Assembly (NCBI GenBank): GCA_002713555.1
Contig: PATG01000049.1
Span: 1-5,530 of the forward strand
Length of the DNA stretch: 5,530 bases
Direction of reading: 5' to 3'
Source of the DNA: Planctomycetaceae bacterium
Lineage (GTDB): Bacteria > Planctomycetota > Planctomycetia > Pirellulales > Lacipirellulaceae
Shown piece by piece: positions 1 through 5,530 of the stretch. The notes under the pieces were generated by a model. It had not been told where the DNA came from and made no database searches. It saw only the letters and a program-made list of their open reading frames with translations. The position numbers and the translations under genes are program-made. Each line of letters opens with the position of its first letter. Positions within the stretch are counted from its first letter, which is position 1.

Positions 1-272
1 CGGGTGCTTGGGCCGCGTTGAAAAATATCAGCGATATAGATATCGCACCCGGATCTACGATTGCTTCTGCATTAGGTGTCTCTTCAGCGATTAACCCTCC
101 TGCCTATGTGCATTTCGCCAAGGAGGAATTCTTTTCTGATCATCCTGGTGGAGTGCAGATTCTAATGTGCGATGGCTCTGTGCATTTTATGGGCGACGAT
201 ACGAGCCACAATATTTATCTGGGTATCTGCACGCGGGATGGCGGAGAAATAATTCCGGGCGATGCCTTTTAA
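1..272 (+). CDS. DUF1559 family protein, C-terminal fragment (5' end outside window)
   Basis: This is the last 89 codons of an open frame that runs in from the left edge (first complete codon at position 3) and stops with TAA at 270-272. The decisive feature is the tail sequence HPGGVQILMCDGSV, which matches the H-x9-DG motif that ends DUF1559 proteins (His at 141-143, Asp-Gly at 171-176). The preceding phenylalanine/serine-rich stretch and the hydrophobic residues after DG also fit. Family members normally begin with a type IV pilin/pseudopilin-like N-terminal helix and form large paralogous sets in Planctomycetes; their molecular function is unknown and they are presumed to be envelope or secreted proteins. 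The N-terminal helix cannot be checked here. The TTG at 18 could formally start a short ORF, but the frame is open upstream and the family is several hundred residues long, so I treat it as a truncated 3' end and not a small gene. No T-rich terminator follows closely. Confidence 0.88.
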   Translation, partial: GAWAALKNISDIDIAPGSTIASALGVSSAINPPAYVHFAKEEFFSDHPGGVQILMCDGSVHFMGDDTSHNIYLGICTRDGGEIIPGDAF

Positions 273-445
273 GAGAGTGCAGGGTTAGTTTGTTTAAGAA
301 CTTAACGAACTTATTGTCTTGGCTTCACCAAAGATTCATTTCTCAGCGATAGTATTGCAGGTACGTCAAGGAAATTCGTTCGCCAATATTTTAAGTTTTA
401 TAGTTTTTGGTTTTTGCTTTTGTTAGTGAAGGGAGAGTTCTTGTG
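273..445. other. Intergenic gap between DUF1559 gene and PEP-CTERM gene
   Basis: This 173-base gap is A/T-richer than its surroundings, especially around 381-425. A weak imperfect inverted repeat with a bulge and a wobble pair (about 288-310) lies just after the DUF1559 stop; it could be a poor terminator but lacks a clean T-run. I could not find a -35/-10 pair with acceptable spacing, so no promoter is called, although the downstream gene probably has its own promoter in this gap. Confidence 0.5.
429..435 (+). promoter_or_regulatory. Ribosome binding site that decides the start of the PEP-CTERM gene
   Basis: AAGGGAG lies 10 bases upstream of the ATG at 446. It supports that ATG over the in-frame TTG at 407, which would add 13 residues in front of an otherwise perfect signal peptide. 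An in-frame GTG directly precedes the ATG (443) and is a minor alternative. Confidence 0.65.
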
Positions 446-1120
446 ATGAAGAAGATCAAAGTTTTTGTGTTGGCTCTGGCTGCCGTCTGTTTGGCAGATC
501 AATTGGCCTCTGCAGCTTTATTTGTAACTGAGGTTCAGCCGAGTTCAGATCACTCGGAAGACTGGTTCGAGTTAACGAATGCTGGGGCAGCAGCTGTCGA
601 TTTAGAGAATTACTATTGGGACGACAATGGTCCTTCGGGCGCCGATGGAGCGTTGTTTCCGGCACTTACGATTGGGGCTGGCGAGTCTATTGTTATCGTG
701 AGAACCGATACAGCCAGCTTGCCTGCTTTTGTTGATTCTTGGGGTGGAGGATTCACGGCTTATTCCGAAGATATTTTTGGAGGCCCTGATACATTTTCTG
801 GACTTTCTTCCGGTGGCGATCAAATCGAAATCTGGGATGCCGATCCCAATACGGCTAGCTCCTACAATTTGGTGGCATCGGCCTACTTTGGTGATGCCCC
901 CGGTAACGGGCATACGTTTGAATGGAATACAAGCGGCGGTTCAATCGGTTTGAGTGTGGTCGGCGAGCATGGCGCTTACGGTGCGCTTCATGATGGGGAA
1001 TACATTTTTCCGAGCAGTGATGTAGGTTCCCCAGGAATTGCTACCAGTGTACCTGAGCCCAACAGTATGGCTTTGGTTGCCTTGGGTCTTCTGGGCTTGA
1101 TTGGCACGCGCCGGTTGTAA
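446..1120 (+). CDS. Secreted lamin-tail-domain-like protein with PEP-CTERM sorting signal
   Basis: The protein has 224 residues when started at ATG 446, which has a good ribosome binding site. Residues 1-23 form a signal peptide: lysines at 2, 3 and 5, a hydrophobic core (6-16) and a likely cleavage after ASA at 21-23. The mature part begins LFVTEVQPSS and continues with DWFELTN (39-45), a DLENYYW segment (52-58) and an IGAGESIVIVR strand (76-86). This order of strands resembles the lamin-tail (LTD) beta-sandwich found in many secreted bacterial proteins. It ends with GSPG (194-197) and then VPEP (202-205), a hydrophobic helix (about 208-220) and TRRL, the classical PEP-CTERM tripartite signal recognised by an exosortase that removes the tail and anchors or releases the protein. 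The role is therefore at or outside the cell surface; the ligand or substrate is unknown. Only two cysteine-free beta-rich domains' worth of sequence or less is present, and no enzymatic motif is visible. It is transcribed alone and followed by a strong terminator. The PEP-CTERM call is firm; the LTD assignment is less so. Confidence 0.87.
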   Translation: MKKIKVFVLALAAVCLADQLASAALFVTEVQPSSDHSEDWFELTNAGAAAVDLENYYWDDNGPSGADGALFPALTIGAGESIVIVRTDTASLPAFVDSWGGGFTAYSEDIFGGPDTFSGLSSGGDQIEIWDADPNTASSYNLVASAYFGDAPGNGHTFEWNTSGGSIGLSVVGEHGAYGALHDGEYIFPSSDVGSPGIATSVPEPNSMALVALGLLGLIGTRRL

Positions 1121-1145
1121 CGTTTTCTAAGAGTTGTTCTGAAGT

Positions 1146-1186
1146 AAACCTCGGGCCTGACTTGCTGTCGGGCTCGAGGTTTTTTT
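1146..1186 (+). terminator. Rho-independent terminator of the PEP-CTERM gene
   Basis: A 16-base-pair stem joins AAACCTCGGGCCTGAC (1146-1161) to GTCGGGCTCGAGGTTT (1167-1182) with two G-U wobble pairs and a 5-base loop (TTGCT). It lies 25 bases after the stop codon. The right arm runs into a tract of seven T (1180-1186). On the minus strand the same stem is followed by only a short, interrupted T stretch (TTTACTTC), so it acts mainly on the plus strand and perhaps weakly on transcripts of the convergent operon. Confidence 0.9.
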
Positions 1187-1192
1187 GCGATC

Positions 1193-1217
1193 AAGATGGG
1201 GGCAATTCCCCCATCTT
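1193..1217 (-). terminator. Perfect hairpin at the 3' end of the minus-strand operon
   Basis: AAGATGGGGG (1193-1202) and CCCCCATCTT (1208-1217) form a perfect 10-base-pair stem with a 5-base loop. It begins 40 bases past the stop codon of the CorC-like gene. No U-tract follows on either strand (the minus strand continues GATCGC and then an A-run), so it is not a canonical intrinsic terminator. It may serve as a 3'-end stabilising or processing hairpin, or act in tandem with the neighbouring stem at 1146-1182, which the minus-strand transcript reads next. Confidence 0.5.
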
Positions 1218-1257
1218 ACAGGGGCTGTTGTACCATTTTCGGTAGACTGAGAACGCA

Positions 1258-2556
1258 TCACGCGCTCTCAAGTTGGTCGCCATCGAGACGTTCGATACGC
1301 ACGCGATCGATGCGTCTTTTTGACGCTTCCAGGACTTGGATACGAACCTGGTCTTGCCAAACTAGTTTTTCGCCTGGGAGTGGTACACGCCCCAGTTCGC
1401 TGAATACAAAACCGCCTATGGTGTCGAAGTCACCTCCTTCTGGCAGGTTGAGTTTCATCGCTTCGTTGATTTCGTCAACGTGAGTACGACCCAGTGCTTC
1501 GCACGTGTCTGCGTCGATCCATTCGATCTCCTGGGCTACTTCTTCGTCGTATTCGTCGACGATTTCGCCTACGATCTCTTCCAAGATGTCTTCAATCGTC
1601 ACCAGGCCCGAGACCCCACCGTACTCATCGAGTACCAGAGCGATATGGGTGTGAACTTGCTGGAACATTTCGAGTAGTTCGTCTAAGGCCTTTGTCTCAG
1701 GGACAAAGAGCGGTTTGCGCAGCAGATCGCGAATCGGTGTGCGTGAGTTGGGGTCGCCCGTTGCCAGTTCGGGGAGCAGGTCTTTGCTGTAAAGGACACC
1801 CAGGATGTCATCGCGATTCGTGTCGTAGACGGGTATTCTTGTGTGTCCCGCTTCAATGACGTCGGCAACAATCTCATCCCAGGGCGTGTCTGCCTTGACC
1901 ATGTGCATATCTGTGCGGGGTGTCATGATATGTGAGACGTCGGCGTCTCCCAGTTCAATGACTCCTTCAATCATTTCTCGTGCGTCTTCTTCCAACAGAC
2001 CTTCACGATGCCCTTCGGTAACAATGGCCCGGATTTCTTCTTCGAACGTTTCTTCGTCGACCGCTTGCGGTTCTCGGCCAGCAATTCGGTGGAGTGCGGT
2101 ATCGATAAGTTTGGCACCCAATACCAGGGGAGTTGCCAGCCACCCTAAGACGAGCCAGACAGGCCAGGTGTAGAACAAAAACCCCTCGCCAAACACACGC
2201 GATGCTGCCCAGGGAATCCAAATATGGGCTATCGCCAGCACAAGTCCAAGGCAGGCCGCAGTGAGCAACAGGTGAGGCCAGGTGTCCAAAGCTGCCAATT
2301 GCCAGTTCTGAACGGCCCATAGGTAGCTCGTGAGCAATGTCAAGGTTGCCAGCATGATCGCCAGCATCTCAATCCCAAGTGATAGAGTCTCATGCAGGCG
2401 CAGCACCTGGCCCAGCCGTTCTGGCCGACCTTTGCGGGCACAGATCTCCTCAAGATCATGACGCGAAAAATCACGCAGCGCACGCGCACCCAGGTTGGCT
2501 AGCGCCGTGGCGATGAGAGAGATCAGACTTGTCCAGAATAACTGGGTCGTTGTCAC
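1258..2556 (-). CDS. CorC/HlyC (CNNM-related) membrane protein with CBS pair
   Basis: The protein has 432 residues and starts at GTG 2556-2554. It belongs to the hemolysin C/CorC family, related to eukaryotic CNNM; members are linked to magnesium or cobalt resistance and ion efflux. The N-terminal DUF21-type membrane part has hydrophobic segments at about 6-22, 61-82, 95-116 and 128-149. An acidic linker (165-205) follows. The CBS pair begins at IMTPRTDM (210-217), includes HTRIPVYD (238-245) and ILGVLYSKDLL (251-261), and ends with DEYGGVSGLVTIEDILEEIV (310-329). The C-terminal CorC_HlyC (transporter-associated) domain holds DFDTIGGFVFSELGRVPLPG (376-395). CBS pairs in this family bind adenine nucleotides and couple them to transport. 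The N-terminal region is less typical than the rest, as is usual in this family. Its GTG overlaps the ybeY stop (GTGA), with a purine-rich GGAAAGGG 9 bases upstream, so translation is probably coupled. Whether it transports ions directly is not shown by sequence. Confidence 0.93.
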   Translation of the reverse strand: MTTTQLFWTSLISLIATALANLGARALRDFSRHDLEEICARKGRPERLGQVLRLHETLSLGIEMLAIMLATLTLLTSYLWAVQNWQLAALDTWPHLLLTAACLGLVLAIAHIWIPWAASRVFGEGFLFYTWPVWLVLGWLATPLVLGAKLIDTALHRIAGREPQAVDEETFEEEIRAIVTEGHREGLLEEDAREMIEGVIELGDADVSHIMTPRTDMHMVKADTPWDEIVADVIEAGHTRIPVYDTNRDDILGVLYSKDLLPELATGDPNSRTPIRDLLRKPLFVPETKALDELLEMFQQVHTHIALVLDEYGGVSGLVTIEDILEEIVGEIVDEYDEEVAQEIEWIDADTCEALGRTHVDEINEAMKLNLPEGGDFDTIGGFVFSELGRVPLPGEKLVWQDQVRIQVLEASKRRIDRVRIERLDGDQLESA

Positions 2557-3161
2557 GAAGGAGAACCCTTTCCGCAGTTTTCAGAAGGAAGGGGTAACCA
2601 ACGTGACGCGTCTTTTGGCAGCATGACTCCAAGTTTGCGTAGATGCATTAATTCGGCACAATGCATTTGCTCTTGATCAGCCGGTTCTTTATCGCGGTAA
2701 CCAACCAGGTGGAGGCAGCCATGCAGGACGTACAGCAAAAGTTCATCGGTCGCAGGCCAGCCATATTCCTGAGCATTTTGAATGGCCGTATCACTACTGA
2801 CGACAAGTTCGCCTTCCAGCTTTGAACCATCGTCTTCCAGAACAAAGCTAATCACGTCTGTTGGGTAATCGTGCTTTAAAAACTGCCGGTTGATATCGTG
2901 AATCGTGGGGTCATCGACGATGGCAATGCTGATCGTGCACGCTTGGTAGCAACTATCGCCTAAAACAGATTGTACGCAGGCGCGCAAGCGGGATTCATCG
3001 ACACGTAGCGTTTGTTGCTCGTCAGAAATAAGAATACTGAACCCGGGCGAAGGAGGCTCCTGGTCTTGGTCCAAGGGCACTGACTGACTGGATTTCAGTT
3101 TCACAGGTCCTGATTGCGAGGAATCGGAAGTGTTTTCAGGGTTACGATTTTGCTGATTCAT
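2553..3161 (-). CDS. ybeY: rRNA maturation RNase YbeY, variant metal motif
   Basis: The protein has 202 residues and starts at ATG 3161-3159. YbeY is a cytoplasmic metal-dependent endoribonuclease needed for 16S rRNA 3'-end maturation and 70S quality control. The core begins near residue 41 (FSILISDEQQ). It includes a TISIAIVDD strand (76-84), the motif DYPTDVISF (98-106), LEGELVVSSDTA (115-126, the usual LGDIxIS position) and the metal site HGCLHLVGYRD (147-157). The usual motif is HGxLHLxGYDH; here the first two histidines (147, 151) are kept, the third ligand position is Asp157 and the preceding Asp is Arg156. The conserved arginine of the usual YRxKDxPT segment is Leu95 here. The first 40 residues are polar (Asn, Gln, Ser, Pro rich), probably disordered, and absent from the usual protein of about 150-160 aa; in-frame GTG and TTG codons at residues 28 and 30 give a possible shorter start. 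It lies 29 bases after the HD gene and overlaps corC by 4 bases, like the ybeZYX operon of Proteobacteria. Confidence 0.94.
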   Translation of the reverse strand: MNQQNRNPENTSDSSQSGPVKLKSSQSVPLDQDQEPPSPGFSILISDEQQTLRVDESRLRACVQSVLGDSCYQACTISIAIVDDPTIHDINRQFLKHDYPTDVISFVLEDDGSKLEGELVVSSDTAIQNAQEYGWPATDELLLYVLHGCLHLVGYRDKEPADQEQMHCAELMHLRKLGVMLPKDASRWLPLPSENCGKGSPS

Positions 3162-3190
3162 TCGTCATTCGATTGAGGGCTGCAGCCAAC

Positions 3191-5470
3191 TTATGCCGTT
3201 TCTTGCCCAGGATACTTCACACGACCATGATACACGGCTGTGAGCGATTTTACCAAACTTTCGCCTATTTTACGCACTTCTTCCAAGGTAAGGCCGCATT
3301 CATCAAATTGGCCGTCTAGCAAGCGTTTACTGGAGATCTCTTCAACAATGTTTTCTATGCGGGCAGGCGTTGGTTCCTTGAGAGCTCGACTTGCCGATTC
3401 GACAGCATCCGCGAGCATCAACACGCCAGCCTCTTTCGTTTGTGGCTTTGGACCTGGATAGCGGAATGAACTTTCGTCGACTTCAGCGCTTTCGGGGTCT
3501 TTGTCTCGCTGTTGATTTGCCTGACGATAGAAGTACTCAACAAGTGTTGTGCCATGGTGTTGCTGTATAAAATCTATGATCTGTTCGGGTAGTTTGTTTT
3601 GGCGAGCCAGATCAGCACCGTCTTTGACATGCGCGATAATGACCAGGGTACTCATGGCAGGCACCAACGAATCATGACGATTATCGCCCTGGCTTTGGTT
3701 TTCAATGAAATAGCCCGGCTTCAACATTTTGCCGATGTCATGAAAATAAGCTCCCACGCGAACGAGCAGACCGCGTGCCCCGATCGATTCAGCAGCCGAT
3801 TCTGCCAGGGAGGCAACGGTTATTGAATGATTGTAAGTTCCTGGTGCGCGGCGAATGAGCTCCTGGAGTAGTGGGTGAGCTGGGTCTCCTAGTTCAATCA
3901 GGCTGAGATCGGTTTGCACTTCGAAAACACGTTCTACGGTAGGTAGCAGTACGGTCATTAATGATCCAGCGATGACGGACCAGAGCGCTAAGAGGAATCC
4001 ATGGTGCAACAAGAGAGACCAGGGTTGGCCAAAGAGTGTCCCCACCCCAATCGTTGTAAATAACGCAACGCAAGCCGCAACAAACCCAACCGACAACAAC
4101 TTGCCTCGCGTACGGATCTGTTTGAGGACCAGTACGGCACCCGCCACGGTTGCCGTTAAAACCAGGGCCTGTGCCATATCATGTCCGATCGAAACGACGA
4201 TCACCAGGGTAACACATGCCGAGATCAATAAAGCCAGTTCCTGTTGGTAGGCAATTGCCAAGGTCATTGCTAGCAGTAGGAGAGGAATGAGATCGGTCCC
4301 CCAAAAATATCCACTGGTAATTTTAGCCAAGACGACGGTTAGCAGGACTAAGGTCAGTAGCGAAACAAAGCGGAGCAGCTCATCAATTGCTTTTGGCTCA
4401 CGTAAGTAAATGTAAAAACCGCAGAGTGTGTAGAGCGCAACATACATGCCGAGCACTGCCAAGGTGCGCCGAATACTTGCCCCCAGGTCCTGTTCGGCCA
4501 ACTGGGCTCTGTATTCAAGATCAAGAAGTTCGATATCCGCGTTTTCAATAGGCTTGCCAGATTTTGCGAGCGTGTCTTCACCCGCATGGAAAGTCTTGGT
4601 TACGGGCGGGGTATCGTTCGCTTCTTTTTCCTGGTTCTCTCTTGTCGTAGGTAGGTCTAATGTTAAGGTGGTCATCAATCGTGGTCTGAGCCAGGCATAA
4701 ATCCGCTGGGCCAGCTCAACCGAAAATTTTTCGTTGAGTGTGTTTTGGAGTTGATTGGCGACATCTTCAATGCGAACGTCGCTGATGGCACGCACGGCAG
4801 GAGTACCAAGATTTTCGCCACCGGCTTCCTGAACACGGACGAATATTTCTTCGAAGTTCATGTTCTCGTGCTCGGCGGGCAAGGCTTCTAAAAGTCCCCA
4901 CTGCTCAAAGGGTGCCATCACTTGGGCCATTTGTTCCCCAAAAACCTCAACAGCATTTTCGACAGCAAAGGATTCACGAAAACGTGCAAACTGCTCTTGT
5001 TGCTCTTCGGCAGTTGGATCGGGTGTTGCGGCGGCCAAGGGTGGTTGGAATTCTTTCCACAGCTCGGCATCGACATCTTCCAGTTTTTCGGCAGTTAAAA
5101 GTTTGCTGATCTCGCTACGCAGTTGGGCTCGCAATTGCACCAGTTGTTGCGCGTCCTGGTTGTAAGTGGCTTTCGCCAGACGACGGGCTCGATTCTCTGC
5201 TTCTTCGGTAGCGGCATCGTCGATTTGATCAAAGTCGACGCGTGCAACGATATCGCGTTGCGGAATCTCACCCAGCTGGTATCTGAAGGGTGGTTCCCAA
5301 CCGTAGGTGAAGGCCCATAAAAACACGGCAACGAGTGCACAGAGAGCCAGGCGAAGCAGGACGCTGCCTCGTCGGAGCTGGCTCAATAAAGTGCCCCACA
5401 CGCCGGGCGGCAATTCTACCGTAGCGACCCGTTGCTGCCGTGTTCTTTTTTGTATGCCGTTGGTGGACAT
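3191..5470 (-). CDS. 7TM-HD family phosphohydrolase, PgpH/YqfF-like (predicted c-di-AMP phosphodiesterase)
   Basis: The protein has 759 residues from ATG 5470-5468; an in-frame GTG at 5494 would add 8. Neither start has a clear Shine-Dalgarno, so the ATG is chosen by codon preference. Order of parts: a basic cytoplasmic N-terminus, a first membrane helix (about 37-57), a long Glu/Gln-rich extracytoplasmic domain (about 60-330, 7TMR-HDED type) ending in FHAGEDTLAKSGKPI (294-308), seven membrane helices (about 336-356, 365-385, 393-408, 410-428, 432-450, 458-479, 488-510), and a cytosolic HD domain (about 525-750). The HD metal-binding residues all appear intact: His548 in TYNHS, His577-Asp578 in HDIGK, His614 in HVKDG, His638-His639 in QQHHG and Asp688 in MLADAVE. 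The segment SSFRYPGPKPQTKEA (667-681) is also characteristic. Relatives such as Listeria PgpH hydrolyse cyclic-di-AMP to pApA, so the same reaction is predicted, with the outer domain as a possible sensor. It is upstream of ybeY in an apparent operon. Family assignment is firm; the substrate is inferred. Confidence 0.94.
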   Translation of the reverse strand: MSTNGIQKRTRQQRVATVELPPGVWGTLLSQLRRGSVLLRLALCALVAVFLWAFTYGWEPPFRYQLGEIPQRDIVARVDFDQIDDAATEEAENRARRLAKATYNQDAQQLVQLRAQLRSEISKLLTAEKLEDVDAELWKEFQPPLAAATPDPTAEEQQEQFARFRESFAVENAVEVFGEQMAQVMAPFEQWGLLEALPAEHENMNFEEIFVRVQEAGGENLGTPAVRAISDVRIEDVANQLQNTLNEKFSVELAQRIYAWLRPRLMTTLTLDLPTTRENQEKEANDTPPVTKTFHAGEDTLAKSGKPIENADIELLDLEYRAQLAEQDLGASIRRTLAVLGMYVALYTLCGFYIYLREPKAIDELLRFVSLLTLVLLTVVLAKITSGYFWGTDLIPLLLLAMTLAIAYQQELALLISACVTLVIVVSIGHDMAQALVLTATVAGAVLVLKQIRTRGKLLSVGFVAACVALFTTIGVGTLFGQPWSLLLHHGFLLALWSVIAGSLMTVLLPTVERVFEVQTDLSLIELGDPAHPLLQELIRRAPGTYNHSITVASLAESAAESIGARGLLVRVGAYFHDIGKMLKPGYFIENQSQGDNRHDSLVPAMSTLVIIAHVKDGADLARQNKLPEQIIDFIQQHHGTTLVEYFYRQANQQRDKDPESAEVDESSFRYPGPKPQTKEAGVLMLADAVESASRALKEPTPARIENIVEEISSKRLLDGQFDECGLTLEEVRKIGESLVKSLTAVYHGRVKYPGQETA

Positions 5471-5497
5471 GGGGTGCAAGTAAGCAAAAGGCACACG

Positions 5498-5530
5498 TCA
5501 GTGACGTTGACCAGGAGCGGTCGTCTTCTT
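5498..5530 (-). CDS. Possible C-terminal end of an upstream gene (phoH expected)
   Basis: Reading leftward from the right edge, one minus-strand frame gives KKTTAPGQRH followed by TGA at 5500-5498, 27 bases before the ATG of the HD gene. The length and spacing fit the end of a co-transcribed upstream gene. In planctomycetes, and in the ybeZYX operon elsewhere, a PhoH-family ATPase gene usually occupies this place. Ten residues carry no family signature and the other two frames are also open here, so this is a context-based suggestion only. Confidence 0.3.
   Translation of the reverse strand, partial: KKTTAPGQRH

Noticed and set aside
294..305. Short inverted repeat TTAAG-AA-CTTAA after the DUF1559 stop as a terminator or operator
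   Set aside because: The loop is only two bases, the stem is A/T-rich and the extended form needs a bulge and a wobble pair; no uninterrupted T-run follows. It was too weak to call as a feature.
602..913. Minus-strand open frame opposite the PEP-CTERM gene
   Set aside because: The plus-strand protein has a signal peptide, domain strands and a sorting tail across the whole span. The antisense frame has none of these.
1494..1859. Long plus-strand open frames antisense to the CorC-like gene (also at 1196-1483 and 1841-2173)
   Set aside because: Their translations are Arg/Ser/Pro-rich with no recognisable domain, and they lie fully opposite a gene with unmistakable CBS and CorC domains. They are shadows of its codon structure.
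2685..2721. YbeY as a dead pseudoenzyme
   Set aside because: Two of the three metal ligands are kept, the third is replaced by a residue able to bind metal, the frame is intact and the gene sits in its conserved operon. Inactivity cannot be claimed.
3178..3187. Palindrome GGCTGCAGCC between the HD gene and ybeY
   Set aside because: Ten bases of symmetry with no loop and partly next to the HD gene stop can occur by chance. There is no second copy or flanking symmetry to suggest an operator.
4860..5165. Ser/Cys-rich plus-strand open frame opposite the HD gene
   Set aside because: It is the complement of the Glu/Gln-rich extracytoplasmic domain, and its composition reflects antisense reading of those codons. 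No start signal or family resemblance was seen.

Overview
The window looks like part of a planctomycete chromosome. Three things suggest this: the tail of a DUF1559 protein with the H-x9-DG C-terminal motif (a family greatly expanded in Planctomycetes), a PEP-CTERM surface protein with a lamin-tail-like domain, and a minus-strand gene run of a 7TM-HD phosphohydrolase, ybeY and a CorC/HlyC-type CBS protein. I know this last order from planctomycete genomes, usually with phoH upstream. The phylum is an inference from gene content, not from a search.

Layout. Positions 1-272 (+) hold the 3' end of a DUF1559 gene. Positions 273-445 are a short A/T-leaning gap with no confident promoter. Positions 446-1120 (+) encode a secreted, exosortase-type-sorted protein of 224 aa. 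Positions 1121-1257 are a convergent intergenic region holding two strong hairpins. The first, with its T-run, is a good rho-independent terminator for the plus-strand gene. The second lies just past the end of the minus-strand operon. From 1258 to the right edge everything is on the minus strand: corC-like (1258-2556), ybeY (2553-3161), the PgpH/YqfF-like HD protein (3191-5470), and possibly the last codons of another gene, perhaps phoH, at the right edge.

The minus-strand genes are tightly packed: a 4-base GTGA overlap between ybeY and corC, and 29 bases between the HD gene and ybeY. They read as one operon transcribed right to left. It resembles the proteobacterial ybeZ-ybeY-ybeX arrangement (PhoH ATPase, 16S rRNA maturation RNase, CorC-like protein) with a predicted cyclic-di-AMP phosphodiesterase gene in front of ybeY. 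The plausible common theme is ribosome quality or rRNA maturation linked to ion homeostasis and nucleotide signalling; the functional link is inference.

I found no RNA genes, mobile elements, CRISPR arrays or clear transfer signs. The most notable details are the altered metal-site motif and N-terminal extension of YbeY, and the operon composition. I do not see evidence for a wholly new system.
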